Source: JADLHS01 sp036274115 (GTDB taxonomy: Bacteria > Verrucomicrobiota > Verrucomicrobiia > Limisphaerales > JADLHS01). Taken from it: a stretch of 15,655 nt of DNA. Positions 6,308 to 14,376 of this stretch are shown in pieces. Position 1 is the first letter of the stretch, and every line of letters begins with the position of its first letter. The stretch lies in assembly GCA_036274115.1 (NCBI GenBank), contig DASUGI010000111.1, positions 1 through 15,655 of the forward strand. Direction: 5' to 3'. A program made the position numbers and the translations under genes. The notes under the pieces were generated by a model. That model saw only the letters and a list, made by a program, of their open reading frames with translations. It searched no databases and had not been told where the DNA came from.

Positions 6308-7192
6308 CTAACCGGTTCTCGTTCGGATGTGATGAAACAGGTATTGTTGGGCGTACCCGGCGTTTGGACCAAAGTGGCGGAGGGCAAATTGGCGCAATTG
6401 GTCCGGGCGTTTGCGGCGACCTTTAAAATAAAACTGGCTGAGTGCGCGCGCGACCCAGACATCGATCGGGAATGCCGTGGGAAAGCCGTACGCGAACAGC
6501 AATACGCAATCGGCGATTTTCTCGCCGACGCCCGGCAGTTTAGTCAATTCGTCCCGCGCCGCCGGGAGCGGCAGGGCCCGGAGCGCTTCCAATGGCAGTT
6601 CGCCAGCGGCCACGCGTTGCGCCGCGGCGGAAAGATACTTCGCGCGGAATCCCATTTTGCAGTCGCGGAGATCCTGTTCGGAGAGGTTGGCAATCCGGGC
6701 GGCGGTTGGGAAGGCAAAGGCCGGGGGATGGTTGGCCGGGGTGGTGACGGGTGTTCCGTAACGTGCGCAAAGGGTCCGGACAATTTGGCGAATCTGAACG
6801 ATCTGCTTGGTGGAAGAGAGAATGAACGAGGCGAGGCATTCCCAGGGTGATTGTCTCAACAAGCGCAAGCCACGGCAGCTCGCGAGTGCGGTCGTCAAAT
6901 GGGCATCATTGGCGGGAAACGTTGCCAGCAATTCCGGCAAGTTCACTCCGGTTTGAAGAAAGTGCCGCAGCCAGGTCCAGTCGCTGTGCGCGGTGGCGGT
7001 GCGGGCGCGGATTCCCCCGGGGAAGGACTGTAGACAAACCCAGTTGGTGCCCACTACGCCCACCCAGCCCTCGGCTGTTGGCTCCCATCCGAACACCTGA
7101 CCGGACGTCATCGTGACGTCCAGATCATAATCTGGAACCAACAGCTCGGTCTGGCATCCGGGCCTGGTTTGGGTCAGCGAAGGTTCCGGCAT
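6308..7192 (-). CDS. ogg: OGG1-type 8-oxoguanine DNA glycosylase/AP lyase
   Basis: A 294-residue HhH-GPD base-excision enzyme, closer to eukaryotic OGG1 than to MutM. 'SGQVFGW' (30-36) aligns with the OGG1 N-terminal damage pocket, and 'GLRLLRQSPWECLASFILSS' (108-127) with OGG1 'GVRLLRQDPIECLFSFICSS'. The HhH 'LPGVGEKIADC' contains the catalytic Lys225 and pocket Cys229 (OGG1 K249, C253); Asp244 in 'FPIDVWV' corresponds to D268. Q282 and F286 in 'GYAQQYLF' match OGG1 Q315 and F319, which hold the oxidised base. R183 matches R204, but the place of R154 is Gln133. It therefore likely removes 8-oxoguanine, perhaps with looser preference for the opposite base. The ATG at 7192 overlaps the preceding gene's end by 19 bases, suggesting translational coupling. 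The family comparison is from memory. Confidence 0.88.
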   Translation of the reverse strand: MPEPSLTQTRPGCQTELLVPDYDLDVTMTSGQVFGWEPTAEGWVGVVGTNWVCLQSFPGGIRARTATAHSDWTWLRHFLQTGVNLPELLATFPANDAHLTTALASCRGLRLLRQSPWECLASFILSSTKQIVQIRQIVRTLCARYGTPVTTPANHPPAFAFPTAARIANLSEQDLRDCKMGFRAKYLSAAAQRVAAGELPLEALRALPLPAARDELTKLPGVGEKIADCVLLFAYGFPTAFPIDVWVARALSQFYFKGRRKRPDQLRQFALRHFGPNAGYAQQYLFHHIRTRTG

Positions 7193-9423
7193 TCGAAGAT
7201 TTCGATTTTACGGATCAAGCGGCCGCGCACCAGAACTTCATGAATACCGAGATTGGTGACTGAATCGAACTGCCCCGTCAGCCACTCCGGCGCGGGATTC
7301 GGGACTGGAAGGGTCTCAAGCCGAATCAGATTCGTATGCCCCGTCAACCAGCGAGGAATCCAGTCGGGCGCGAGTCTGGCGAGGTCGCGTTCGCGAACAA
7401 ACAGGGCATTCTGACCGGAATGTGTTTCCAAGTATCCCGGCCAAAAATAATACTGGTTCGATGGTTTCTCCGAGGGTTGACAAAATACGAGGGGCGCGTT
7501 CTGGACCCGCTGGCGGGCTTCGGGTTCGTAGAACGTCAGTAAACTGGTGATCCCATAGTGCTCGCCAATGACGAAGGTTGGTTTGCCTTCGCGCGCCAGC
7601 CTGCTTTTTGCCTCGCTGACAATCCTTGCCATTTCGGCCTGGCCACGAACGCGGCGGAGCGGATCGACTTGCGGGGGCAGCGGCTGCCCCACGAATTTTC
7701 TCACCACGTTCGTATCGTGAATCAAAAGCGCGGCGAAGCAGCCGAAAATCAGTCCGGAAGTCAGGCACACTTTCAAAAAGCCGGGTCGTGGCTGAAAGCG
7801 GCCCTGCCAGTAAAGCACCATAACGCACAGCATCGGCAGGACCGACGGCGCAATCCAATTGGGGTGGACGCGGGAGTTGAGCGAAAGCAACGCATAGAGC
7901 AGGAATACCGGTGCTCCCATGCAGAAAAAATAGACCATTCGCGCCTCGCGGCGTGGGACGCGCCACAAGGCAATCAGGGCGATCAGGGTGGCAATGAAGA
8001 AAACCGGGTTCAGCAGCACAAATTCAGCACCCAGGAATTCGAAAAACCACGAGAGATGTTTCGACAAGGGTTGAGCCGCCTTGCCGACGCCCCCATGGGA
8101 GGCCACGTGCCGCACCGTGATCCAATGGTGCTGCCAGTTCCAGACAATCACCGGCAGAGTGCACACCAGATTAATCAGCAAGGCCAGATACGGCCCGGGC
8201 CTCCGCAGATGTTCACGTGCGGGTGGCCACAGAACAAAGAAGGCAGCCCAACACATCCATTGCAGGGGCGAGGTGTATTTGCTCAGGAACCCCAGGCCCA
8301 TCCAAAGTCCGGTCCATAGCCAGGTGCTGAGCGGTGAGTTCGGCTGCACGGCGCGCCAGCCCGAGAACATCGCCGCGGTCCAGAACAGCACGGCCAGGGG
8401 ATCGACGGTGAGCAACGTTGCCCCCACGGTCAGCAACGGGACGGCCGTGACGATCAGGACAAAAAAGAAACCCGTCCGCGGGTTGACTTCGCGCGCGAAA
8501 AAGCGAAGGAACATGACGCCCAGGGTTGCCGCAATCAACGGCGAGAAAAATCGCACGCCAAATGCTCGATCACCCCAAAGCGCCGTTCCCAGCCATTGGG
8601 TTAAGGCGATAAGCGGCGGTTTACTGTAATACGAAAGGGCCAGATGCTTGGACCAGACCCATTGATAGGCTTCGTCTTCACTTAACTCGATCGTACGACC
8701 GGCGATGTAGAGCCACCGCGCGAGGGTCAGCACGGCGATGACTAAATATCCGGCGCGCAGCCAGTGTTGATCCAACGCTGCGCTTCGCGCGCCAGGCGCT
8801 GAGGCGGTGTGAGCGGGAACTCCATGGGAATGTGCCGGGATCAACGAAGGCAAGAGTTCGTACCACAAGGGAAACCATCGGTTGCCAATCCAACGCCATA
8901 ATTCATTGAGGCCGAGTGTCACGGCCAGACCGCTGCCGCCGCCCAGAACGGCTCCAACCAGCACGTCACCGGGATAGTGCACGCCGGTGTAGACGCGGGA
9001 AAAGCTGACGGCCAGGGCGAACGGCAGAACGATCCGCCAACTGGTGCGGCTGAAGAGGATTGCCACCGCCAGTGTGGTAAACCAGTTTGCGGCGTGCGAT
9101 GACGGCAGGCTGGCGCTGTCGCTGCAACCCAGCAGGACGCGCGCTCCTTCCAACACCTGGCAGGGTCTGGGCCTTCCCACCGCATTCTTTACAATGTTGC
9201 AGAGCAATCCGTCGGTAACCCCGATTGCAGCGGCGAGTACAATGAGAAAGAGAATTCCTTTGGTGCGGCCGCGCCAGATCAGGAACACGCTGACCAGCAG
9301 GGCGCCGGGAATGAACAGCCGGTTGCCGCTCAGCCAAGGCATGAGGGCGTCGAACAAGGGATTGCTCAACGTACCGTTGATGAATCGAAACAGGCTGACG
9401 TCCAGCGCTTGCAGCCAAGACAT
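7174..9423 (-). CDS. PAP2 phosphatase-GT39 glycosyltransferase fusion membrane protein
   Basis: A 749-residue polytopic membrane protein made of two enzymes. Residues 1-175 form a PAP2 phosphatase: K79-x6-R86-P87, 'PSSH' with His110, and S142-R143-x5-H149-x3-D153 complete the three-part lipid-phosphatase signature. After a short linker (~190-220) comes a GT39/ArnT-like transferase: membrane helices, the acidic 'ELSEDEAYQWVW' (246-257), the 'YYSKPPLI' loop (265-272), many more membrane helices to ~570, and a soluble C-terminal domain (~590-749). GT39 enzymes move a sugar from a polyprenyl-phosphate donor to a lipid or protein outside the inner membrane; PAP2 enzymes remove lipid phosphates there. 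The joined protein may modify lipid A or recycle carrier lipid. The substrate is unknown. It lies 46 bases after apt, and its stop overlaps the glycosylase start. Confidence 0.88.
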   Translation of the reverse strand: MSWLQALDVSLFRFINGTLSNPLFDALMPWLSGNRLFIPGALLVSVFLIWRGRTKGILFLIVLAAAIGVTDGLLCNIVKNAVGRPRPCQVLEGARVLLGCSDSASLPSSHAANWFTTLAVAILFSRTSWRIVLPFALAVSFSRVYTGVHYPGDVLVGAVLGGGSGLAVTLGLNELWRWIGNRWFPLWYELLPSLIPAHSHGVPAHTASAPGARSAALDQHWLRAGYLVIAVLTLARWLYIAGRTIELSEDEAYQWVWSKHLALSYYSKPPLIALTQWLGTALWGDRAFGVRFFSPLIAATLGVMFLRFFAREVNPRTGFFFVLIVTAVPLLTVGATLLTVDPLAVLFWTAAMFSGWRAVQPNSPLSTWLWTGLWMGLGFLSKYTSPLQWMCWAAFFVLWPPAREHLRRPGPYLALLINLVCTLPVIVWNWQHHWITVRHVASHGGVGKAAQPLSKHLSWFFEFLGAEFVLLNPVFFIATLIALIALWRVPRREARMVYFFCMGAPVFLLYALLSLNSRVHPNWIAPSVLPMLCVMVLYWQGRFQPRPGFLKVCLTSGLIFGCFAALLIHDTNVVRKFVGQPLPPQVDPLRRVRGQAEMARIVSEAKSRLAREGKPTFVIGEHYGITSLLTFYEPEARQRVQNAPLVFCQPSEKPSNQYYFWPGYLETHSGQNALFVRERDLARLAPDWIPRWLTGHTNLIRLETLPVPNPAPEWLTGQFDSVTNLGIHEVLVRGRLIRKIEIFECRNLR

Positions 9424-9469
9424 GCGCCGGGATTGTGCGGAGGAAGGAGTGGATTAGCGAGAACGAAGC

Positions 9470-10006
9470 TCAGTAAGCCACCAGCGAACGCACGGGATAA
9501 TCTTTCAATTTCTCCCGGCCATTAAGAAACTTGAGTTCAATCAGAAAACTGGCTTCCAAAATCCGCCCACCGAGCTTTTTCACCAGTGCCGCTGCCGCGG
9601 CGGCCGTCCCGCCCGTGGCGAGAAGATCGTCGATCAACAGAACGCGGCTGCCGGGCTTGAGGGCATCCGTGTGAATCGCCACCGTGGCCGAGCCGTATTC
9701 GAGGGCGTAGTCCTGTTCGATGGTCTGGTAGGGCAGTTTGCCCTTCTTCCGGACCGGGACGAATCCCGCGCCGAGTTTAACGGCAGCGGCGGCTGCGAAG
9801 ATGAATCCACGCGCGTCAATTCCCACCACCGCGTCCACACTGCCGGGTTTAAAGGATTCCGTGAGCAAATCAATGGCGCCGGAAAATAAACGGGCTTCGG
9901 CCAGCACGGGGGTGATGTCTTTGAATTGAATTCCCGCTTTGGGAAAATCCGGGACGTTGCGGATGGCAGCGGCGATTTCGGCGGCGGACGGGGACGCTTG
10001 AGTCAT
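9470..10006 (-). CDS. apt: Adenine phosphoribosyltransferase
   Basis: A 178-residue cytosolic enzyme that makes AMP from adenine and PRPP in purine salvage. The N-terminal 'IRNVPDFPKAGIQFKDITP' (15-33) is the APT signature. 'GIDARGFIF' (62-70) is a conserved active-site loop, 'RKKGKLPY' (86-93) is the flexible flap, and 'VLLIDDLLATGGT' (122-134) is the PRPP-binding loop. The length is typical. ATG at 10006 is the only sensible start. It lies 24 bases downstream of the sigma factor stop and 46 bases upstream of the PAP2-GT39 gene, so it is probably in their transcript. The window also carries upp, giving salvage of both adenine and uracil. Confidence 0.96.
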   Translation of the reverse strand: MTQASPSAAEIAAAIRNVPDFPKAGIQFKDITPVLAEARLFSGAIDLLTESFKPGSVDAVVGIDARGFIFAAAAAVKLGAGFVPVRKKGKLPYQTIEQDYALEYGSATVAIHTDALKPGSRVLLIDDLLATGGTAAAAAALVKKLGGRILEASFLIELKFLNGREKLKDYPVRSLVAY

Positions 10007-10030
10007 GAGGTGCGTATGCTTTGCAGAATC

Positions 10031-11131
10031 CTAGCGCTTGGTTTGCTCGAATTTTTCGATCATTTTACGCATCTTGCGCAGCGCAATGTTTTGAATCTGG
10101 CGGACGCGCTCGCGGGTGACGTTGAACTTCTCGCCCACTTCTTCCAGGGTTCGCTCCGAGCCGCCATCAAGGCCAAAGCGATAACGCAGGATGGTCGCTT
10201 CGCGCGGATCCAGTTTCTTGACCATCTCCTCGAGCATGCCGGTGACGGTCTTGTCCTCGAGCATTTCGTAGGGCGTGTCCGCGTTCTCGTCCTGCACGAC
10301 CTCGGAAAAGCTGTTCGACTCATCGTCACCGATGGGTGCGTCGAGGGAGGCGGGGCGGATGGAGGCCATGCGCATCTGCGCGATGCGGGATGCGGTGGTT
10401 TGCAGTTCCTCGGCCAATTCCTCATCCGTCGGTTCGCGACCGAACTCTTCCTGCAATTGCATGGCCACCCGGCGCATCTTGGAGATCTTGTCGACCAGGT
10501 GGACCGGCAAACGAATGGTCTTGGACTGATTGGCGAGGGCGCGCTTGATGGATTGCTTGATCCACCACGAGCCGTAAGTGGAAAGTTTGCCACCCTTGGC
10601 GGGATCAAAGCGTTCCACCGCCTTCATCAGACCGATGTTGCCTTCGCTGATCAAATCCAGGAGGGGCAGGCCAATGCCTTCGTAATCGCGGGCGATCTTG
10701 ACGACCAGACGCAGGTTGGCCTTGATCATGTGCTCGCGCGCCTTTTTGTCGCCCTTCTTGATGCGGGCCGCGAGTTCAATCTCCTCCTGGGGCGTGAGCA
10801 GTTTGACCTGGCCGATTTCCCGCAGGTAAAGCTTGATGGCAGTGTCACCGTCATAGCTGCCGCGTTCCCGTTCCAGGCCGGGCGGCGTGCCATCCACTTT
10901 CTTCATGACGGTGGTATCACCATCCGACACGCCCTTGTGGAGCAACTCAGTTTCGGAACCGGCAACGGCCTTTTTCAAGAAAGCCGTGCCCGGGTCGTCC
11001 TGCGTCTTTCGCAATTGTGCCGTGTCAAAGCTGTTTGCCGCTGGCTCGGAAACCTGCCGGCCGGCCTTCCGGGAGCCTGACGGGCGGAGACTCTTTTTCA
11101 CTGCTGCCTGTTTTTTGTTTTTGAGCGGCAT
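10031..11131 (-). CDS. rpoD: Primary-type RNA polymerase sigma-70 factor (short form)
   Basis: A 366-residue sigma-70 factor that directs RNA polymerase to promoters. A basic, low-complexity head (~1-92) replaces region 1.1. Region 1.2 follows (~96-127, 'AIKLYLREIGQVKLLT'), then region 2 (~135-205, with 'DLISEGNIGLMKAVERFD' and 'STYGSWWIKQSIKRA'), the primary-sigma motif 'RLPVHLVDKI', region 3 (~215-285) and region 4 with the -35-reading HTH (~330-355, 'EEVGEKFNVTRERVRQIQ'). It lacks region 1.1 and the long non-conserved insert of E. coli RpoD, so it could be either the main or a group 2 factor. ATG at 11131 is preferred; an in-frame GTG at 11143 would add four residues. It heads the run with apt and the fusion gene. 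A 183-base non-coding gap lies upstream, where its promoter should be, but no consensus is clear. Confidence 0.92.
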   Translation of the reverse strand: MPLKNKKQAAVKKSLRPSGSRKAGRQVSEPAANSFDTAQLRKTQDDPGTAFLKKAVAGSETELLHKGVSDGDTTVMKKVDGTPPGLERERGSYDGDTAIKLYLREIGQVKLLTPQEEIELAARIKKGDKKAREHMIKANLRLVVKIARDYEGIGLPLLDLISEGNIGLMKAVERFDPAKGGKLSTYGSWWIKQSIKRALANQSKTIRLPVHLVDKISKMRRVAMQLQEEFGREPTDEELAEELQTTASRIAQMRMASIRPASLDAPIGDDESNSFSEVVQDENADTPYEMLEDKTVTGMLEEMVKKLDPREATILRYRFGLDGGSERTLEEVGEKFNVTRERVRQIQNIALRKMRKMIEKFEQTKR

Positions 11132-11314
11132 TAGTTTGGACACGTTAAGGACAGAATCCGGTGCTGCAAGAAAATTAGCGTTAATTCATGTGGTGCAACA
11201 ACGCACATCGTAACTCTCAATCTTCGACATAACTCAGGACGCGGCCATTCATTCAGCGGGATACATGCCAGCAAGGGCAGGGGGTGTTTTCCTACCTTCA
11301 CCCGAGGTGCAGGT

Positions 11315-12448
11315 TCAAAGCTCCAATTGTTTCTCGAACCGCGTGAGATTGCGCGCTCCGTTCCGCGTCACCAACACGACGTCTTCAAGGCGAACGCCAC
11401 CGAGTTCGGGATAATAGAGTCCGGGCTCAACGGTAACCACGTTCCCGGCGGCCAGCGTGCCTTTCGAAAATGGCCCCATCCGGGGTGCTTCGTGAATTTC
11501 GAGGCCCAGCCCGTGACCCGTGCCGTGAAAGAAACCTTCCATTCGCCCGCGCCGGCGGGAAGTCTGGTAACCTTGCTGTTCGAAGAATTCTACCACCGCC
11601 TGGTGCACCTCACTGGTTCGCCTCCCGTGGCGAACGTGCCGGAAGGCCAGCGTTTGGCCGCGTTGAACGGTATCGTAGAGCCGTCGAACGGCTTCGCTGG
11701 CGCGGCCCCGAACGACCGTGCGCGTGATATCACCGAAGTAACCCGTCTTTTGGGAGCGAGGGAAGATATCGATGATGATTGGTTCATTCGCGCGAAGCGG
11801 ACCGAAGCCGCGTTCGTGGGGATCGCATGCCTGCTTGCCTCCAGCCACAATGGTGTTCGCGGCCAGGCCGCACGCTTGCAGGATGGCGCAATCAATCACG
11901 GAACGCAGCTTCTCCGAGGTCAACGGGACATTGTGATGGAACAAGCGGCGATCGCGTCCGATCTTGGTGGCGCGGAGGAGGTGCATGGCCTCGGACATCC
12001 CCACCTCCGCCATCATTAACGCCGCGCTGATTTTTTTGACTTCGTCCGCGCGCTTCAACTCACGCTGCGGGAAAAAGCTGCCGCGCGAGGTGGCAACGCC
12101 AATGCGCAGTCGCTTCAGTTCCAGCGCCAGGGCGAGCGGAAAATTGGGCGGGACAACGACACGGCGGATGTTGCGCTCCCGCAGAATCTGATGGATCACC
12201 CGGGCGTGCCCCGGGGTTTTGACGCCTTCCTCACGCAACCGCTCCTGGTATTTGCCCAACGAAAGGACGTGGCAATGCGGCGCGTCGCGGCGCGCGCGAT
12301 CGATTTCGAGATCGCTCATCACAAGGTAGTGCCGGCCCCGCAGGCGCAGATAGATGAAGGGGTCGGGCACGAACAAGCCGACCGCGTAAAGCATGTTCGC
12401 GTCATGTTCACTGTCGGCCACCATCAACAGATTGTCGGGAGACTTCAT
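11315..12448 (-). CDS. M24 metallopeptidase (Xaa-Pro aminopeptidase/dipeptidase-like)
   Basis: A 377-residue pita-bread metalloprotease. The creatinase-like N-terminal domain (~1-140) precedes the catalytic domain, whose five metal ligands are all visible: D227 ('IIIDIFP'), D240 ('FGDITRT'), H312 ('GTGHGLGLEIHE'), E341 ('TVEPGLY') and E355 ('VRLEDVV'). H211 in 'CDPHERG' fits the substrate-binding His. The family cleaves the bond before proline at the N-terminus of peptides; whether this one acts on dipeptides or longer peptides cannot be told. ATG at 12448 is preferred over an in-frame TTG at 12484, which overlaps the upp stop. It lies 32 bases after upp and is probably the last gene of the sppA-upp-M24 unit. 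It could finish peptide breakdown begun by SppA, though the substrates need not be linked. Confidence 0.92.
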   Translation of the reverse strand: MKSPDNLLMVADSEHDANMLYAVGLFVPDPFIYLRLRGRHYLVMSDLEIDRARRDAPHCHVLSLGKYQERLREEGVKTPGHARVIHQILRERNIRRVVVPPNFPLALALELKRLRIGVATSRGSFFPQRELKRADEVKKISAALMMAEVGMSEAMHLLRATKIGRDRRLFHHNVPLTSEKLRSVIDCAILQACGLAANTIVAGGKQACDPHERGFGPLRANEPIIIDIFPRSQKTGYFGDITRTVVRGRASEAVRRLYDTVQRGQTLAFRHVRHGRRTSEVHQAVVEFFEQQGYQTSRRRGRMEGFFHGTGHGLGLEIHEAPRMGPFSKGTLAAGNVVTVEPGLYYPELGGVRLEDVVLVTRNGARNLTRFEKQLEL

Positions 12449-12480
12449 GGGCTGGGGAGTCGTTCTGATTGGGTGCGAAA

Positions 12481-13095
12481 TCAAACGCCGAAAAGCCGAT
12501 CGCCGGCATCGCCGAGGCCGGGAACGATGTAACCACGCTCGTTGAGCCGGGCGTCAATGGCTGCCGTGAAAATGCGCAAGGTTGGATTATGGCGCAGGGC
12601 ATGGCGAATGCCCTCGGGTGCGGCGACAAGGTTCACCAACCGCACGTTGCGCGCGCCCAGCTCGGTCAACAACGCCATGGCGGCGACGGTGCTGCCGCCG
12701 GTGGCCAGCATCGGATCGATCAGGATCACCTCGGACCGGCTTAGATTTTTCGGCAAACTTTTGTGGTAGAACTGGGCGGCCAGTGTGGTTTCCTCCCGCT
12801 TTAATCCGATGAACCCGACTTTGGCCTTGGGAATCAGTTGAAGGATTGAATCCAGCATTCCGAGTCCGGCGCGCAATACGGGAACGAGAACGACGTCCCG
12901 CTGCAAGCGGAGACCCCGCGTGGTGGCCAGCGGAGTTCGCACTGTCACCTTTTGCGTCGCAAACGAACGAGTGGCCTCGTAGATCATCAGGGCGGCGACC
13001 TCGCTCAGAACTTTTCTGAATTCCTGCGATTCCGTGCGCGCGTCACGGAGGCGGGTGAGATTGTGCTGGACCAGGGGGTGCGTGATGACGGTCAC
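12481..13095 (-). CDS. upp: Uracil phosphoribosyltransferase
   Basis: A 204-residue cytosolic enzyme that converts uracil and PRPP to UMP. 'HPLVQHNLTRLRD' (6-18) is the family start, 'VPVLRAGLGM' (71-80) is a conserved active-site strand and loop, 'VILIDPMLATGGST' (123-136) binds PRPP, and 'GYIVPGLGDAGDRLFG' (188-203) is the nearly invariant uracil-binding end. The start is GTG at 13095, chosen because it matches the usual 208-residue length. The frame is open far upstream, and another GTG at 13158, one base after the sppA stop, would add 21 residues and couple translation to sppA; the extra residues do not look like UPRTase. It lies between sppA and the M24 peptidase on one strand. Confidence 0.95.
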   Translation of the reverse strand: MTVITHPLVQHNLTRLRDARTESQEFRKVLSEVAALMIYEATRSFATQKVTVRTPLATTRGLRLQRDVVLVPVLRAGLGMLDSILQLIPKAKVGFIGLKREETTLAAQFYHKSLPKNLSRSEVILIDPMLATGGSTVAAMALLTELGARNVRLVNLVAAPEGIRHALRHNPTLRIFTAAIDARLNERGYIVPGLGDAGDRLFGV

Positions 13096-13159
13096 GCCTT
13101 GAGCGCCGCTGCGCCGGGTTACGGCGTGGCCGCGCCGGGATGAAACACGGGCGGGCACG

Positions 13160-14296
13160 TCAGTGCAAAAAGAGTGGCGACAGGAAATACATTCGTCCGG
13201 CCTGAAGCTTCGGCAGATCGAGCCCCAGGTCCACTTGGATCGTCTGCCGGCCTTCCGCCTGGCCAAACAACCCGAAGAGTTCGGCCAGTTCATTCCGTTG
13301 ACGATATTCGACGACATTGGCGTCATCTGTAATGCTGCCCAGTTCCTTGGCCTTGGCGACAGCATCGTCGAAGCTGCCCAGTTGATCCACAAAGCCAAGC
13401 TCGTAGGCTTCCTTGCCCGAGAGGATTCGGCCATCCGCGTAGTCCGCCCAATTCTCCGCCAGGGCCTTGGCATCGCTGTTATTCTTTTGCGCTTCCTTGC
13501 GGCCTTCCGCGACGACGCTTTTGAACCTGGCGTACGTGTCGTCGATGAGCTTTTGGATCATGGCGCGTTCTTCGGGCGTGATTTCTTCCGGGGCTTTTGA
13601 ACCGCGCAACATGTCCTTGAACTTTCCACTCTTAAAGACCTCGGGCCGAAGCCCCACCTTGTCCATCAAGCCGCGATAGTTGAAACCCTGCATGATCACG
13701 CCAATGCTGCCGGTGATGGTGAGTTCGTTGGCCACAATCCAGGTGCAGGGCGCAGAGACGTAATAACCGCCCGAGGCGGCGAGGCTGCCCATGGATACGA
13801 TGACCGGTTTTTTCGAGCTGTCCTGGAATTCGCGCAGGGTGCGGGCAATGTCGTCCGAGGCCAATACTTCACCGCCGGGTGAATCGACTTTCAGGATGAC
13901 CGCTTTGACACGCTTGTCTTTCTCGGCGCGTTCCAGTTGCGCCTCGATGATGTTCACCATGCTGAACCCGCCCCGATCCCCGAAATTCCCGCTGATGATT
14001 CCCTCAACGGGAACCACCGCGATCTTTTCCGACGAGTGGTTATCCTCCAGCACAACTTCATCAAGCCGCGGCGCGCCGGATCGTTGATGTCCGCCGCCCC
14101 CCAGGCTGGCAAAGCTGTCGAGGAATTGACTGAAGTTGGCCAGCAAACTGATTCCCAGCAACACGAACAGGATGATGGAGATCACCATCCACCCGCGGCT
14201 CTTTCGCGGTGGGGTTCGCGGAGGCGCGATGATGGGTGGCGGCGCATTGAGCGGAGGTGGAGCACCGGGTGTAGCTGGAGGCAGGTTGCTTTCCAT
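13160..14296 (-). CDS. sppA: Signal peptide peptidase SppA (short, single-domain form)
   Basis: A 378-residue inner-membrane serine protease that degrades signal peptides left after cleavage. A Pro-rich cytoplasmic tail (1-35) precedes one membrane segment (~36-54). The S49 domain (~90-330) shows 'KVDSPGGEV' (136-144), the nucleophile Ser175 in 'GSLAASGGYYVS', 'TGSIGVI' (195-201) and Lys227 in 'SGKFKDM' as the probable base. The Ser-Lys distance of 52 equals that of the B. subtilis short SppA as I recall it. It is therefore the 'half' SppA that forms an octamer, not the two-domain E. coli form. ATG at 14296 is clear. The polyproline head (five PP runs in the first 30 residues) is unusual and may bind a partner. 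It is the first gene of a unit with upp and the M24 peptidase. Confidence 0.93.
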   Translation of the reverse strand: MESNLPPATPGAPPPLNAPPPIIAPPRTPPRKSRGWMVISIILFVLLGISLLANFSQFLDSFASLGGGGHQRSGAPRLDEVVLEDNHSSEKIAVVPVEGIISGNFGDRGGFSMVNIIEAQLERAEKDKRVKAVILKVDSPGGEVLASDDIARTLREFQDSSKKPVIVSMGSLAASGGYYVSAPCTWIVANELTITGSIGVIMQGFNYRGLMDKVGLRPEVFKSGKFKDMLRGSKAPEEITPEERAMIQKLIDDTYARFKSVVAEGRKEAQKNNSDAKALAENWADYADGRILSGKEAYELGFVDQLGSFDDAVAKAKELGSITDDANVVEYRQRNELAELFGLFGQAEGRQTIQVDLGLDLPKLQAGRMYFLSPLFLH

Positions 14297-14376
14297 AGTG
14301 TGCGCACCCTAACCAAAGCGTTTCCGCCGGGCAAGTGGGATTCCACCGCAGGTCGCCCCGGTTGGAAGCCGTGAGG

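Noticed and set aside
6271..6462. N-terminal extension of the ComB-family gene by 64 codons
   Set aside because: It overlaps the end of the glycosylase gene, and the family sequence begins at 'MASTIEVLF'.
5990..6850. Plus-strand open frame of 286 codons
   Set aside because: It spans the comB and ogg genes in antisense, with no domain and low-complexity composition.
9926..11080. Long plus-strand open frame (384 codons) opposite apt and the sigma factor
   Set aside because: It is the antisense of two certain genes; GC-rich sequence keeps the opposite strand open. The translation has no family motif.
11132..11314. Promoter or terminator in the 183-base gap between the M24 gene and the sigma factor
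   Set aside because: Only weak hexamers (TTGTTG and TAATTT on the minus strand) and a 5-base stem without a T-tract; not enough to call.
13096..13473. N-terminal extension of upp by 126 codons
   Set aside because: It reads the end of sppA in another frame; the product is Arg/Trp/Ser-rich and unlike any UPRTase.
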